Below the pieces are notes generated by a model. It had not been told where the DNA came from. It saw nothing but the letters and a program-made list of their open reading frames with translations, and searched no databases. Shown here in pieces: positions 46,355-58,004 of a stretch of 64,000 nucleotides of DNA. The position numbers were made by a program, and so were the translations under genes. This DNA is from Glycine soja. Lineage: Eukaryota; Streptophyta; Magnoliopsida; Fabales; Fabaceae. Numbering within the stretch: position 1 is the first letter of the stretch; every line of letters begins with the position of its first letter. The DNA is taken from NCBI RefSeq assembly GCF_004193775.1, contig NC_041003.1, positions 26,103,735 through 26,167,734 of the forward strand, in the 5' to 3' direction.

Positions 46355-48792
46355 TCAGTCTTCAATTATGTCAACATAGTCTCTTTTCAACATCATGAAG
46401 CTTTTGTACTGCTGCATTCTACTAATATATGGAGTTGGCCATTACTTTGCTCGAGGATGACAATTCCTAGACCATAACAATACTTGAGGCAGTAAAGGAC
46501 AACGGTCTTTTAAATAAACCCGTTGTACATGCACAAAGAATATTACATCAATAGAACACAAATGATTGCATAAATTTAAAAATAGGAGTATCTTCAATGT
46601 ACTTGAACAAAATGATTGCCATAGATGTGACCGATACATATTATGCGATGCACAGAAGAATCTGTCGGTGGTTGACTTCTAAGAGGAAAGAACGTCATGC
46701 TTATTGTAGCAACAGTGATACAAGGATTACATTATATATTGATGCAATCACATATCCCATCTCGGTTATATCCATCCATTTATCCACAGTAACCTGAATC
46801 AAACAAATATACACATCAAAGTTATTTAAAGTTAATTCTTAAAAAGCAAAACATAAATTACATATCATGGATAATCCATCAACAAGTAGGGACCTCCTTA
46901 ATTCCTCGAATCTGTCTGCGGCACCGAAGAGCTTTATATAGTCATCTGACCATTTGCTAAGTTCAATAAGAAAATGGTTGCACACCAATGATCAAGAATC
47001 TTCACCCATACCTAATACAGTGGCAATCGAGCGATATCCACAGTTACCGTCAACTTTGACATCCACAATGTTGTCAGTGAAATCGTGTATAAATGGCTGA
47101 AATTGATCCAACATCGGCATAGTCCTTATTAGAGTCGGCTGGTCAGATGATGATGCCCTACACTTCACTGAAGAATTGCTATTTTGCATAAAATGTAAAG
47201 CATCAATATACTCCCAGTAAGATGGATCATGCTTTGTTGATCTTTGGTTTCTTCTGTGCACCTTTAGTGTTGACCTTTTGTAGAGGAGGGCACATAGAGT
47301 TTTGATTAGGGTATGCAATTTCCCGAAGTTTACTCTTTAGAGTTACTTTACCACAAACGTCAAGTTCCTCAAATCTTTTAGATATAGTTTCCATCTCTTT
47401 CTTTATGGTCACTTGCAGTTTAGATAACCCTTGGTCTGAAAAACTCAGTCTCCTCCAAAACATATGGATTGAATCTAGTGGGATGCTACTAAGAACATAT
47501 TTAGATAGCTCACATGCACAAGGAAGACCGTGCGTAGTTCTCATGACACAACCACAAGAAGAAGGATTCCTGCCAGCATAATGTACATGCTCAAACTTAG
47601 CAGCAATCTGATTTAAAGCATACCTTGAAACCATACCAACAAGCCTCTTGTATAAGGTAACTTTAAAAACATGTCCAACCACATGTGTACTTGTTTCAAA
47701 GGATGTTTTAATTTCAGTGTGTTGCAGCATGATCATGTTGTTCATGGCATCCCAAACACTACATAAGTCTCTAAGGCTATTTTGTAATACTCTTTTTAAA
47801 GCCCAATGAGCAATTTCAACCCTACATTTGAAATACACAAAAAACAATAAACAAATACAATAATTAAAATCCATCAATTCATCAACCTTAATAGAAAAAC
47901 TTGAACATTTTCATACCTGTTTGTTGTTGTGTTTCCTAAGTGCATCATCTTATTTGTCCAGACTGTAACAAATTTTTCCTTGTGAGGGATTCTCCATGTT
48001 TCGTTAACATAGTCAACAAACATTGGCCAAGGTGAACAAGAAATTTCAAACTTCTTAAGACATTCATCGAACTTCTGTTCTGAAGGACAATCAACCAGAC
48101 TTCCCTAGGCATCTATGACATACGCCTAAGCATTTTTTTGACCAATTAGGGATTTACATTTTACCTTGACATTCTTGTCGATGTGAAACCTGCACAACAA
48201 ATTTGTACACTCAGGGAATACAGTATTCACTGCATTCATCAATGTTAGGTCTCTGTCAGTCACAATAACTCTAGGGAGGGCATCACTTCTTAGAAATATA
48301 CCTCGAAACCGTTCTAAAGCCCATACCACATTATTAACACGTTCACCCTCCAGATATACGAAACTAGTAGAGAATGTCATCCTCGTTGGTGTCACACCAA
48401 CAAAGTCAAGTAGTGAGAGTCTGTACCTGTTTGTTTTGTAGGTACTATCTATCAAAAACACCAAATTACATGCATTGGATAACTTCACTACATTAGGGTG
48501 ACACCAAAGGATATCACGTACCACATTTTCATCCTTTAATCTATGCTAATGAATATATTGATCCCATTCAAGAAGCTTTATTAGATGTTGCATTTCAGTA
48601 TCACTTCCTCTAATGGAAGAACGGTATGCACTTCTTGCATTGTACATCTGTTTGATTGTTGTACAACTATTGGCATTGTGCTCCTTCAACGTTAGCAGAA
48701 TGTTTCTTGGTTTCACTATTGACTTGGTCATATCAGCAATAATTGTCTTTTCATCCTTAGTCAATTGCCCAACATATGGATGTTCAACTAAT
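46355..48792 (-). pseudogene. MULE MURA transposase fused to OTU-like domain (main part)
   Basis: Minus strand; it continues the reading from 58005 after the copia insertion. Order: VGQLTKDEKTIIADM near 48770; transposase core with FLIDSTYKTNRYRLSLLDF near 48450 and RVIVTDRDLTLMNAVNTVFP near 48255 (two candidate catalytic aspartates). An intron follows near 47930-47825, then the SWIM-type zinc motif SCGCVMRTTHGLPCACEL near 47545. The OTU-like domain follows: VDVKVDGNCGYRSIATVLGM near 47050 (Cys within DGNC), LIELSKWSDDYIKLFGAADR near 46950, KWMDITEMGYVIAS near 46780, ending in YKSFMMLKRDYVDIIED and a stop at 46355. In-frame stops near 48547, 48137 and 48110, plus frameshifts, inactivate it. 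Confidence 0.85.
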
Positions 48793-49883
48793 TGTTAGAC
48801 AAGTGGCCTCAGATATCTTAAGAAGGGGGGGTTGAATTAAGATATTCCAAACTACTTCCCCAATTAAAAATCTATTTCACTTTTTATTCAAGTTATGAAT
48901 TCCCTTAATGACAATCTTCTTAAATATTGATTCAAATAAAACAATTTGAATATGAATATAAAGCAATAATAAATAAAGGAGATTAAGGGAAGCGAAAGTG
49001 CAAACTCAGATTTATACTGGTTCAGCCACACCCTTGTGCCTACGTCCAGTCCCCAAGCAACCCGCTTGAGAGTTCCACTATCTTGTAAATTCCTTTTACA
49101 AGTTCTAAACACACAAGGAAAATCCTTCCTTTGTGTTTAGAATTCCTTTACAACAAGAGACTCACGGTCTCTTAATCCCTTAGAGAATGAGAAGAAGAAG
49201 AAGAATAAATCTCTCTAGAAAGAGATGGATTTTACAGATTGAGCACTCAAATAATTCCTTAATGAATTGCAATTGAATTGGCCAAGGAATTCTTAAGAGG
49301 ATAAAATGATTTTGCTCTTTGAGAGGATAAACACTTGTTGTTCTGAAAAATCTCTTAGCAAATTCGTGTTTAAGTCACATATATATAGACCATTGGTGGT
49401 CAACAATAAAGCCTTTGAAAAGTTGTGACTCTTAGAATTATTTTTCTGAAAATCCTGTCTGGTAATCGATTACAGGAATTGTGTAATCGATTACAGCTTT
49501 TAAAATTTGAATTAAAACGTTTATTAACTGCTAGTAATCGATTACCAAAATTGTGTAATCGATTACACAGTCTAAAATTTCGAATTCAAATTTCAGTAGC
49601 TGTTATAAAATATATTTGGCCACTGGTAATCGATTACATCCTCTGGTAATCGATTACCAGAGAGTAAAACCTTTGAAAAACACTTTTTAATTAAAATTAC
49701 TTGGCCAAACCTTTTGCTAATTCAATTAGGAATTCCCTTCCTAATTTACTAGTGATCATCTTGATGTTGTGACTTGTAATCTTGAAGTATTGTCTTGAAT
49801 TTTAATCTTGAAAAGCCCATTTGCATCAATTGCATCATATCATCATGATCATCACCAAAACACCAAAGGCATTTGCATCTACA
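48793..49883 (-). mobile_element. Copia 3' LTR
   Basis: 1,091 bp; minus-strand ends TGTAGATGCAAATGCC...TTGTCTAACA. Six TAATCGATTA palindromes at 49463, 49484, 49535, 49556, 49627 and 49647. Confidence 0.95.
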
Positions 49884-49899
49884 ATCTCCCCCTTTTTGA
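49884..49899 (-). other. Copia polypurine tract
   Basis: On the minus strand, tcaaaaagggggagat abuts the 3' LTR start TGTAGATGC. Confidence 0.88.
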
Positions 49900-50357
49900 T
49901 GATGACAATACAATACCTGAAATCAAGATTCAAGCAAGCAACAAACAATTGTATATAGATAAAATGTGCGTTTACTCCCCCTATATTTCGGAATTTATGA
50001 TCACTTGATTTCTAAGGTTGTTAAGCTTTTTCTACAACCAACCTTTTCTCCCCCTTTGGCAACATCAAAAAGCCAAAGAACTAGGGAATCAACACAGATA
50101 TAACAATGGAGTAGAAAGATATAAAGATCAGAGTATAAAGCATAACCATCCAAACTCATAAACAAGAAATAATCAATCCAGAATCCAAATAACTCAAAAT
50201 GTCAACAACCACAAAATGTCAAAGCAGAAAAAACAAGGCTGAAATTTAAATACCACAAGATAAATAAGCAAAGTACTTAACATAATAATTTAAACCCTAA
50301 GAGACTAAATAGCCAAAATACACGGCTTATAAAAGACATATAATCAGAAACTAAAAT

Positions 50358-51494
50358 CTAAGAAGACGGAGGTGGTGGTGGAAGATCGAAACTCTGACGA
50401 ATGTATCCGACATCCTCTTCAAGCTGTGTGAGGTGAATGTCCATACCGCCAAAGCGTGAATCTAACGAGTCGAAGCGGTCACCAACATAAGAACGAAGAC
50501 CCCGTAATTCGGAGAGGACTTCATTCATGAGTGCAGAATCTTCGCGTTGAGGAGGAGGTGAAGGAGTACGTTCATCTTGAGGAGGGAGTGCATCCTTCTT
50601 CATCCATTGACCATTCCGATCTTTACGGTACCCAAAGGAGGTCACTGCACCAGCACCAATTACAAAGGAACGCTTGACTTGAACAAAGGGTTTATCATCA
50701 AGCGGAATTTGAAAGTGACGCAAAAACAGAGTAATCAAATGTGGATAAGGAAGAGGTGCATTGGCCCGTAATGCCTTATGCATTCGGTACCGAACCAAAT
50801 GGGCCCAGTCGATCTGACGACCGGTAAGAAAAGCCCACATAAGAATCAGATCCTCCTCAGAGGCCTGTGCTAAATTTGAAGACCGAGGAAGCAAAATTCT
50901 AACAATGATATAATGCATGATGCGATTATCAAATGTTAATGACCCGGCCAGCAATCTACCGGTCATTTCAGCTTGATCATTGCAGACCATGCGACGAGCA
51001 TCATGACTCGAATAATCGAATTTCCAGTCATCAACAATGGTGCCCTCAAAAGGTGCACCTTGACTGGGTAAATGAGTCAAAGAAAAGAATAGTGACTGAT
51101 CAATGATCATAGAAATACCATGCACCTCAGACATAATAATACCATCCTGAATTTTTAAATTGCAGTAGAAGACCTTTACAAGTTCAGGATAATATGGCAA
51201 TTTTAATGACATGAAATCAACAAGACCAGAATTTTGAAACACTTGATAGCAATCAAACGTTTCATCATTAAAGAATTCTACATCTAGGTACTTAGGGTCT
51301 AAGATTATTCTAGAAGAAAACTGAGAAAGGTACCATAGACGCTGATCATCGGATGAAAACAATGTTGATGATCTTGGAGATGACAAAGAAGGAGGAATAG
51401 GTGCTGTGGGTGCTCCGGATGGGCCGTGGCGGCGATGGGCAGCAGCAGCAGCGGTGGAAGATGATCCCTTTCTCTTCTTCGATGGCTCTGCCAT
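50358..51494 (-). CDS. Copia third ORF in env position (plant transposon-protein-like)
   Basis: 378 codons, uninterrupted, same strand as pol, between the pol stop (52061) and the polypurine tract. It opens with MAEPSKKRKGSSS, a Lys/Arg motif that could be a nuclear signal, then Ala/Pro/Ser-rich sequence. Residues ~50-270 form a globular region (FSSRIILDPKYLDVEFF, HYIIVRILLPRSSN, EEDLILMWAFLTGRQIDWAH). It resembles the 'putative plant transposon protein' domain found in several legume retroelement ORFs. A Pro-rich linker and a C-terminal helical segment (SELRGLRSYVGDRFDSLDSR) end in a Pro run. No signal peptide or membrane span is evident, so it does not look like an envelope protein. Function unknown. 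Confidence 0.72.
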   Translation of the reverse strand: MAEPSKKRKGSSSTAAAAAHRRHGPSGAPTAPIPPSLSSPRSSTLFSSDDQRLWYLSQFSSRIILDPKYLDVEFFNDETFDCYQVFQNSGLVDFMSLKLPYYPELVKVFYCNLKIQDGIIMSEVHGISMIIDQSLFFSLTHLPSQGAPFEGTIVDDWKFDYSSHDARRMVCNDQAEMTGRLLAGSLTFDNRIMHYIIVRILLPRSSNLAQASEEDLILMWAFLTGRQIDWAHLVRYRMHKALRANAPLPYPHLITLFLRHFQIPLDDKPFVQVKRSFVIGAGAVTSFGYRKDRNGQWMKKDALPPQDERTPSPPPQREDSALMNEVLSELRGLRSYVGDRFDSLDSRFGGMDIHLTQLEEDVGYIRQSFDLPPPPPSS

Positions 51495-52060
51495 TTGATG
51501 AAGTTTTTGTGAATTTTAATCGGTGGAAGTGAAAGAGGAGTGAAAAAGAAGAAGATTGGGCTTTACGGGACGTGATTTGGTGAAGAATTGAGTGAGAATC
51601 GAAGATTTGAAGTTTTAGGTATGGAGGAAAATGTGGAGGAGGCTTTGGCTGCGCAGCAGCTCTGATTTCATGAGTATTTATAGAAGATGACGTATTGTAA
51701 TCGATTACAGGTATTGGTAATCGATTGCAGGACCAATAAGCCTACTGGTAATCGATTACAGGATGTTGTAATCGATTACAGGCTGCCTGTTCATGTGTAA
51801 TCGATTACACTGGATGGTAATCGATTACCAGAGCCTATCCTAGGCTAGTTTCTTAAGAGAATATCTATGTTTATGCTAAAATACATCCTATATGATTAAT
51901 TTTCACTATTAATACACTAAATTCAATCATTCAATTATTATATACACAAGAAATCATAAATTCTATCATAAAAACAAGAATTCAAACAAGATCAAACAAA
52001 CAAAATAATCTACAAACAATAAATAATAGTAAATCAATCAATCAATCAACCAATCAATCC
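51495..52060 (-). promoter_or_regulatory. Leader of copia third ORF with six clustered palindromes
   Basis: 566 bp between pol and the third ORF. Between 51698 and 51830, TAATCGATTA recurs at 51698, 51749, 51769, 51798 and 51818, plus one mutated copy at 51719, in contexts like tgTAATCGATTAca and tggTAATCGATTAcca. The same palindrome fills the LTRs. Its clustering just upstream of the third ORF suggests an internal promoter or protein-binding region. This is inference. Confidence 0.5.
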
Positions 52061-55000
52061 CTATTTTTCTAAATCTCTTACATCTAAGAGACCTAATTCT
52101 CTTCTAATAGAGAAGAACACTTCCTTGGGGAGAGGTTTTGTGAAAATATCAGCAAGTTGATTCTTAGTATCAACAAACTCTAATACACAATCTCCCTTTA
52201 GGACATGATCTCTAAGAAAGTGGTGTCTAATCTCTATATGTTTAGTTCTAGAGTGTTGAACTGGGTTTTTGGATAGATTTATGGCACTAGTATTATCACA
52301 CTTAATAGGTATGCGATCAAGAATGATGCCATAGTCAGATAATTGTTGCTTCATCCATAAAATCTGTGCACAACAACTACCGGCAGAGATATACTCCGCT
52401 TCAGTAGTAGATAAAGCAACACTGTTTTGCTTCTTACTATGCCACGAGACAAGAGCCGATCCAATGAATTGACAAGTTCCACTTGTACTTTTTCTATCAG
52501 TTTTAGATCCGGCAAAATCAGAATCAGAATATCCTATTAAGTTACATGTTGAATTCTTAGGATACCATAATCCTAAATTGATTGTTCCTAATAGATATCT
52601 CATGATTCTCTTTACTGCACTTAAATGTGATTTTTTGGGGTTGGATTGAAACCTAGCACACATACATACACTAAACATAATATCAGGTCTACTAGCAGAT
52701 AAATAAAGAAGAGATCCGATCATACCTCGATATTGTTTTATGTCTATAGACTGACCAGATTCATCTTTATCTAAGTAACAACTAGTGCTCATAGGTGTGG
52801 ACATGTGTTTTGCACTATCCATCCCAAATCTTTTGATCAATTCCTTGCAGTACTTGGATTGATTGATGAATATACCTTCTTGAGTTTGATTGATTTGTAA
52901 TCCCAGAAAGTACTTTAGTTCTCCCATCATTGACATTTCAAATTCACTTTGCATATCAAGGGAAAACTCCTTGCACAATGAATCATTAGTGGATCCAAAA
53001 TTTATATCATCAACATATATTTGAACCAACAAAATATCATTATGCTTTCTCTTTATGAACAATGTGGTATCCACTTTACCTCTAGAGAATTCTTTTTCTA
53101 GAAGAAAATTGCTTAAGCATTCATACCACGCCCTAGGGGCTTGTTTCAAACCATAAAGAGCCTTTTGTAATTTATAAACATGGTTTGGTTTATCAGGAAT
53201 TTCAAAACCAGGGGGTTGTTCAACATATACCTCTTCTTGAATTAAGCCATTTAGAAAGGCGCTCTTAACATCCATTTGATAAAGTTTAAAATCCATTATG
53301 GATGCATATGCCAAAAGCATTCTAATGGCTTCTAATCTTGCAACAAGAGCATATGTTTCTTCATAGTCTATTCCTTCTTCTTGATTGTATCCTTTTGCTA
53401 CTAACCTGGCTTTATTTCTAATAATTATACCATGTTCATCTAATTTATTTCTAAAAACCCATTTTGTTCCTATAACAGGATAATTTTCAGGTTTTTCTAC
53501 TAATTTCCACACATTGTTTCTTTCAAATTGGTTAAGTTCTTCTTGCATGGCAATGATCCAGTTATCATCTACTATGGCTTCTTTTATATTCTTAGGTTCA
53601 ATCATAGATACAAAAGCCATATTATTGCATAAATCTTTAAGAGAATGTCTAGTTGTTACCCCTTTTGAGATATCACCAATAATGTTGTCGAGGGGATGAT
53701 CTCTTGAAGCTTTCCATTCTCTTGGAAGTTCATCATTGGATTTGACTTCTTCTGGAGGATCTTCATTGTTTCCTTTATCATTTCCTTTGGAATCTTGTTC
53801 ATGAATGTTCATATGTTCTAAAGAATCTGCAATGTCATCTAGCATATTCTTTCTTGACAATATAGCATTAGATTCATCAAAGGTAACATGAATGGATTCC
53901 TCGATATTCATAGTTCTTTTATTATATATCCTATATGCTTTGTTTTGTAATGAATATCCAAGAAAAACACCTTCATCAGATTTTGCATCGAATTTTCCTA
54001 GATTATCTTTACCATTATTAAGCACAAAGCACTTGCAACCAAAAACATGTAGATGAGAAATATTAGGTTTTCTACCATTATATAACTCATATGGGGTTTT
54101 CTTTAAAATGGGTCTTATCAAGGCCCTATTCATGATGTAACATGCAGTATTGACAGCTTCAGCCCAAAAATACTTTGGAAGAGAAGTATCATTTAATAAA
54201 GTTCTTGCAATTTCTTCCAATGACCTATTTTTCCTCTCAACAACTCCATTTTGTTGAGGGGTTCTAGGTGCAGAAAAATTGTGTTCAATGCCATGTTCTT
54301 CACAAAATAATTCAAAATCTTTATTTTCAAATTCACCCCCATGATCACTTCTAATGGATGCAATCTTAAGATTTTTCTTGTTTTGTATGACTTTAGCTAG
54401 TTTTCTAAATGCTTGGAATGAATCACTTTTATGTGTAATAAATAATGTCCAAGTATATCTAGAGAAATCATCAACTATAACTAAAGCATAGTAATTTCCT
54501 CCAAAACTCATGGTTCTAGATGGACCAAATAAATCCATATGCAATAATTGTAAGGGTTGAGTGGTTGAAACAACATTTTTAGGTTTGAATGAGACTCTTG
54601 TTTGTTTGCCCTTTTGACATGCATCACATAGTTTATCTTTTTCAAATTTCAATTTAGGCAAACCAACTACTAAATCTTTTGAAATTAATTTATTTAAGTG
54701 ATCCATGTTTATGTGAGCAATTCTTTTATGCCATAACCATGGATCTTCATCTTTACTAAGAAAGCAATGATTGTTTTCTTGTTTTATGCTTAAGTCTATC
54801 ATGTAAACATTATTGACTCTATGTCCTATATGCTTTATATTAATGTCATGCTTATGTTCTATAAGACATTTCTGAGAATCAAATGATACTAGATAGCCTT
54901 TGTCGCATAGTTGACTAACGCTAAGCAGGCTATGCTTAAGTCCTTCAACAAGTAGAACATTTTCAATGGAGTTTGAAGAATTTGTACCTATTTTACCCAC

Positions 55001-55147
55001 TCCAAGGATTCTACCTTTGTTGTTGTCACCATATGTTACATGCCCGCTTTTCTTTGGAGAGAGATATGTAAAATTTGATGCATCTCCAGTCATATGTTTT
55101 GAGCATCCGCTATCTATGTACCACTTCTTTCTCAAAGATACCTGCAT
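52061..55147 (-). CDS. Copia pol (protease-integrase-RT-RNase H)
   Basis: 1,028 codons, intact. Protease: [13 protein letters not shown] at residue ~9. GAG-pre-integrase: [17 protein letters not shown] near 138. Integrase acidic residues: HMDLFGPS near 205, IRSDHGGEF near 265, and the glutamate in [12 protein letters not shown] near 305. [20 protein letters not shown], with catalytic [12 protein letters not shown] near 708. RNase [17 protein letters not shown] and [11 protein letters not shown] near 914, ending in [13 protein letters not shown]. The Copia order (integrase before RT) is clear. The ATG lies two bases after the gag stop in another frame. Likely competent by reading frame, but expression is unproven. 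Sirevirus assignment rests on LTR size, gag size and the extra ORF. Confidence 0.93.
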   Translation of the reverse strand: MQVSLRKKWYIDSGCSKHMTGDASNFTYLSPKKSGHVTYGDNNKGRILGVGKIGTNSSNSIENVLLVEGLKHSLLSVSQLCDKGYLVSFDSQKCLIEHKHDINIKHIGHRVNNVYMIDLSIKQENNHCFLSKDEDPWLWHKRIAHINMDHLNKLISKDLVVGLPKLKFEKDKLCDACQKGKQTRVSFKPKNVVSTTQPLQLLHMDLFGPSRTMSFGGNYYALVIVDDFSRYTWTLFITHKSDSFQAFRKLAKVIQNKKNLKIASIRSDHGGEFENKDFELFCEEHGIEHNFSAPRTPQQNGVVERKNRSLEEIARTLLNDTSLPKYFWAEAVNTACYIMNRALIRPILKKTPYELYNGRKPNISHLHVFGCKCFVLNNGKDNLGKFDAKSDEGVFLGYSLQNKAYRIYNKRTMNIEESIHVTFDESNAILSRKNMLDDIADSLEHMNIHEQDSKGNDKGNNEDPPEEVKSNDELPREWKASRDHPLDNIIGDISKGVTTRHSLKDLCNNMAFVSMIEPKNIKEAIVDDNWIIAMQEELNQFERNNVWKLVEKPENYPVIGTKWVFRNKLDEHGIIIRNKARLVAKGYNQEEGIDYEETYALVARLEAIRMLLAYASIMDFKLYQMDVKSAFLNGLIQEEVYVEQPPGFEIPDKPNHVYKLQKALYGLKQAPRAWYECLSNFLLEKEFSRGKVDTTLFIKRKHNDILLVQIYVDDINFGSTNDSLCKEFSLDMQSEFEMSMMGELKYFLGLQINQTQEGIFINQSKYCKELIKRFGMDSAKHMSTPMSTSCYLDKDESGQSIDIKQYRGMIGSLLYLSASRPDIMFSVCMCARFQSNPKKSHLSAVKRIMRYLLGTINLGLWYPKNSTCNLIGYSDSDFAGSKTDRKSTSGTCQFIGSALVSWHSKKQNSVALSTTEAEYISAGSCCAQILWMKQQLSDYGIILDRIPIKCDNTSAINLSKNPVQHSRTKHIEIRHHFLRDHVLKGDCVLEFVDTKNQLADIFTKPLPKEVFFSIRRELGLLDVRDLEK

Positions 55148-55149
55148 AA

Positions 55150-56934
55150 TTAAGTTTTTGACTTAGGTACCCAAATTTTATTGGGTCCTTGCATGTTAGT
55201 ATAAATAGAGGATCCTTTTGGGACCCATATCATTTTAATGTTACTGTAATTTTTCTTGAAGTAGCAAGTTGATATGCCATGTCCTCTTCTTCCACAGTAA
55301 AAACAAGTGACAGAATTAGAATTACATTTTTGTGTGGAAGTGGAAAAGTTTTTATGAAACTTTTGTTGTTTATCAGATTTATACCCTAGTCCATTTTTAT
55401 TAGACACATATCTTTGTTTACTTAATATAACATCTAAATTATTTTTACTATATGAAAATTTTGCAAGTGAATTCTTCAACTCTTTAATTTCTTTTACATA
55501 TTTATCACAACAACTACAAGAATCTGATATTTTCTTGTCAGAAATAGTGGAAATATTAACTTTTTCATTTGTTTTAGAAATTGAGACTTCATTTCTAAGA
55601 AGATCTAATTCTTTGTTTAATTTTGAAATCTCATTTTCTAAATTTGAAATTGTTTTCTTTGAAGATGAAACTAATTTTGCAAGTTTAATTGACTCTTTAT
55701 GCAGATCAGCAAATGCATCTTGCAATTCATCAAAAGAAATAGATAAGTTATTCGAAGCTGTTACCTCTTCATCACTTTCGTAACTTTTAGCCATAAGGCA
55801 GAGATTTATCTCTTCATTTTCAGAATCTTCAGAGGATTCCATATCATTTTCATCCCATGTGATGTATGCTTTCTTCAGTTTCTTTTCACTATGATTTTTC
55901 TTTTCAGATTTTTCCATCTTTTTCTTGAAGATGGGACAATCAACCCTTAGATGTCCAGGTTGATTGCATTCAAAGCATTTTAGAGTAGAGGATGAATTTT
56001 CTGTCCTTCTCTTTGATTTAAAATTGGGTCGCCTCTGATTTCCTCTTATTTTAAGAAACTTGTTGAATCTTCTTACAAAAAGACTTAGATCATCATCATC
56101 ATCTGGATCATTATCCTGATCACTTTCTTCTTGAATTGAGGATGATGCTTTAAGAGCAATTCCTTTCTTTTTCTTGTCATTTTCTTCATGTTGGTGTAAT
56201 CTCAATAATTCCATCTCGTGTTCCTGCAACTTTCCAAATAGAGTGGCAAGGGACATGTTAGATAAATCTCTTGATTCAGAAATGGTCGTTACTTTGGGTT
56301 GCCATTCTCTACTTAAACATCTTAACACCTTGTTTATGAGATCCTCATTTTGAAATTCTTTGCCTAAGGCTGCTAGATGATTTACTATGTGTGTAAATCT
56401 CTTTTGCATGCTTTGAATATTTTTATTTGCATTCATTCTAAATAATTCATACTCATGAGTTAGTGCATTTATCCTAGATCTTTTAACATCTGTAGTTCCT
56501 TCATGTGTTAATCGAAGAGTGTCCCACATTTCCTTAGCACTCTTACAATTTGAAACCTTGAAATATTCATTCATTCCCAGGGCAGATGTTATTATATTTT
56601 TGGCTTTTAAGTTGTATTGTACTCCTTTTCTATCCTCTTCAGACCATCTATCTCTAGGTTTTTCTATAGTTATGCTTTCACTTGATGAACTACCATCTAT
56701 TGAAACTCTTTCTACTGTGGTGGGTATATAAGGCCCTATTTCTATGGCTTCCCAGATATTTAGATCTATTGCCTCAATAAAAATTTGCATTCGGGTTTTC
56801 CAGTAGTGGTAACCCTCTCCATTAAAGATTGGAGGTCTATTGATAGAATTCCCTTCTGGAAATAAGGAATTTGCTGAGGCCATCTTTTTCTTGAAGCTTG
56901 TAAACTTTATACAAGAATGAAGCTCTGATACCAC
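55150..56934 (-). CDS. Copia gag with two zinc knuckles
   Basis: Open for 594 codons; the likely start is the internal Met of [15 protein letters not shown] (18 codons in), since the first codons overlap the primer site. Gag core: [55 protein letters not shown]. Two zinc knuckles: [14 protein letters not shown] and, late, [14 protein letters not shown], both C-x2-C-x4-H-x4-C. Between them lies an acidic and coiled-coil region ([20 protein letters not shown]). It ends [12 protein letters not shown] at 55150. The protein would form virus-like particles and bind RNA. The frame is undamaged. Confidence 0.9.
   Translation of the reverse strand: MVSELHSCIKFTSFKKKMASANSLFPEGNSINRPPIFNGEGYHYWKTRMQIFIEAIDLNIWEAIEIGPYIPTTVERVSIDGSSSSESITIEKPRDRWSEEDRKGVQYNLKAKNIITSALGMNEYFKVSNCKSAKEMWDTLRLTHEGTTDVKRSRINALTHEYELFRMNANKNIQSMQKRFTHIVNHLAALGKEFQNEDLINKVLRCLSREWQPKVTTISESRDLSNMSLATLFGKLQEHEMELLRLHQHEENDKKKKGIALKASSSIQEESDQDNDPDDDDDLSLFVRRFNKFLKIRGNQRRPNFKSKRRTENSSSTLKCFECNQPGHLRVDCPIFKKKMEKSEKKNHSEKKLKKAYITWDENDMESSEDSENEEINLCLMAKSYESDEEVTASNNLSISFDELQDAFADLHKESIKLAKLVSSSKKTISNLENEISKLNKELDLLRNEVSISKTNEKVNISTISDKKISDSCSCCDKYVKEIKELKNSLAKFSYSKNNLDVILSKQRYVSNKNGLGYKSDKQQKFHKNFSTSTQKCNSNSVTCFYCGRRGHGISTCYFKKNYSNIKMIWVPKGSSIYTNMQGPNKIWVPKSKT
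56922..56933 (-). other. Copia primer-binding site (initiator tRNA-Met)
   Basis: Minus strand TGGTATCAGAGC, two bases after the 5' LTR end (...GTCTAACA). It is complementary to the 3' end of plant initiator Met-tRNA, the usual copia primer. Confidence 0.93.
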
Positions 56935-56935
56935 T

Positions 56936-58004
56936 TGTTAGACAAGTGGCCTCAGATATCTTAAGAAGGGAGGGTTGAATTAAGATATTCCAAACTACTT
57001 CCCCAATTAAAAATCTATTTCACTTTTTATTCAAGTTATGAATTCCCTTAATGACAATCTTCTTAAATATTGATTCAAATAAAACAATTTGAATATGAAT
57101 ATAAAGCAATAATAAATAAAGGAGATTAAGGGAAGAGAGTGCAAACTCAGATTTATACTGGTTCGGCCACACCCTTGTGCCTACGTCCAGTCCCCAAGCA
57201 ACCCGCTTGAGAGTTCCACTATCTTGTAAATTCCTTTTACAAGTTCTAAACACACAAGGACAATCCTTCCTTTGTGTTTAGAATTCCTTTACAACAAGAG
57301 ACTCACGGTCTCTTAATCCCTTAGAGAATGAGAAGAAGAAGAAGAATAAATCTCTCTAGAAAGAGATGGATTTTACAGATTGAGCACTCAAATAATTCCT
57401 TAATGAATTGCAATTGAATTGGCCAAAGAATTCTTAAGAGGATAAAATGATTTTTCTCTTTGAGAGGATAAACACTTGTTGTTCTGAAAAATCTCTTAGC
57501 AAATTCGTGTTTAAGTCACATATATATAGACCATTGGTGGTCAAGAATAAAGCCTTTGAAAAGTTGTGACTCTTAGAATTATTTTTCTGAAAATCCTGTC
57601 TGGTAATCGATTACAGGAATTGTGTAATCGATTACAGCTTTTAAAATTTGAATTAAAACATTTATTAACTGCTGGTAATCGATTACCAAAATTGTGTAAT
57701 CGATTACACAGTCTAAAATTTCGAATTCAAATTTTAGTAGTTGTTATAAAATATATTTGGCCACTGGTAATCGATTACCAGAGAGTAAAACCTTTGAAAA
57801 ACACTTTTTAATTAAAATTACTTGGCCAAACCTTTTGCTAATTCAATTAGGAATTCCCTTCCTAATTTACTAGTGATCATCTTGATGTTGTGACTTGTAA
57901 TCTTGAAGTATTGTCTTGAATTTTAATCTTGAAAAGCCCATTTGCATCAATTGCATCATATCATCATGATCATCATCAAAACACCAAAGGCATTTGCATC
58001 TACA
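56936..58004 (-). mobile_element. Copia 5' LTR
   Basis: 1,069 bp, same ends as the 3' LTR. It lacks a 20-bp segment present in the 3' LTR at about 49637-49656, between two tcgattac copies, so it has five palindromes instead of six. Confidence 0.95.

Larger units (their letters stand above)
48793..58004 (-). mobile_element. Complete copia (Sirevirus-type) element with CTAAT duplication
   Basis: 9,212 bp. LTRs at 48793-49883 (3') and 56936-58004 (5'), flanked by a perfect 5-bp duplication CTAAT (48788-48792, 58005-58009). Minus-strand order: 5' LTR, tRNA-Met primer site, gag, pol, third ORF, polypurine tract, 3' LTR. The LTRs differ by about a dozen substitutions, a 20-bp palindrome-associated indel and a 2-bp indel, so the insertion is recent. 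Frames of gag, pol and the third ORF are open. It is inserted in an exon of the MULE transposase gene. Confidence 0.95.

Noticed and set aside
50358..51494. Third ORF of the copia element as an envelope gene
   Set aside because: No signal peptide, no membrane segment and no glycoprotein-like features; the sequence looks nuclear and helical.
51698..51830. Palindrome cluster as a replication origin
   Set aside because: No supporting features; the same palindrome is distributed through LTRs, so a retroelement regulatory site is simpler.
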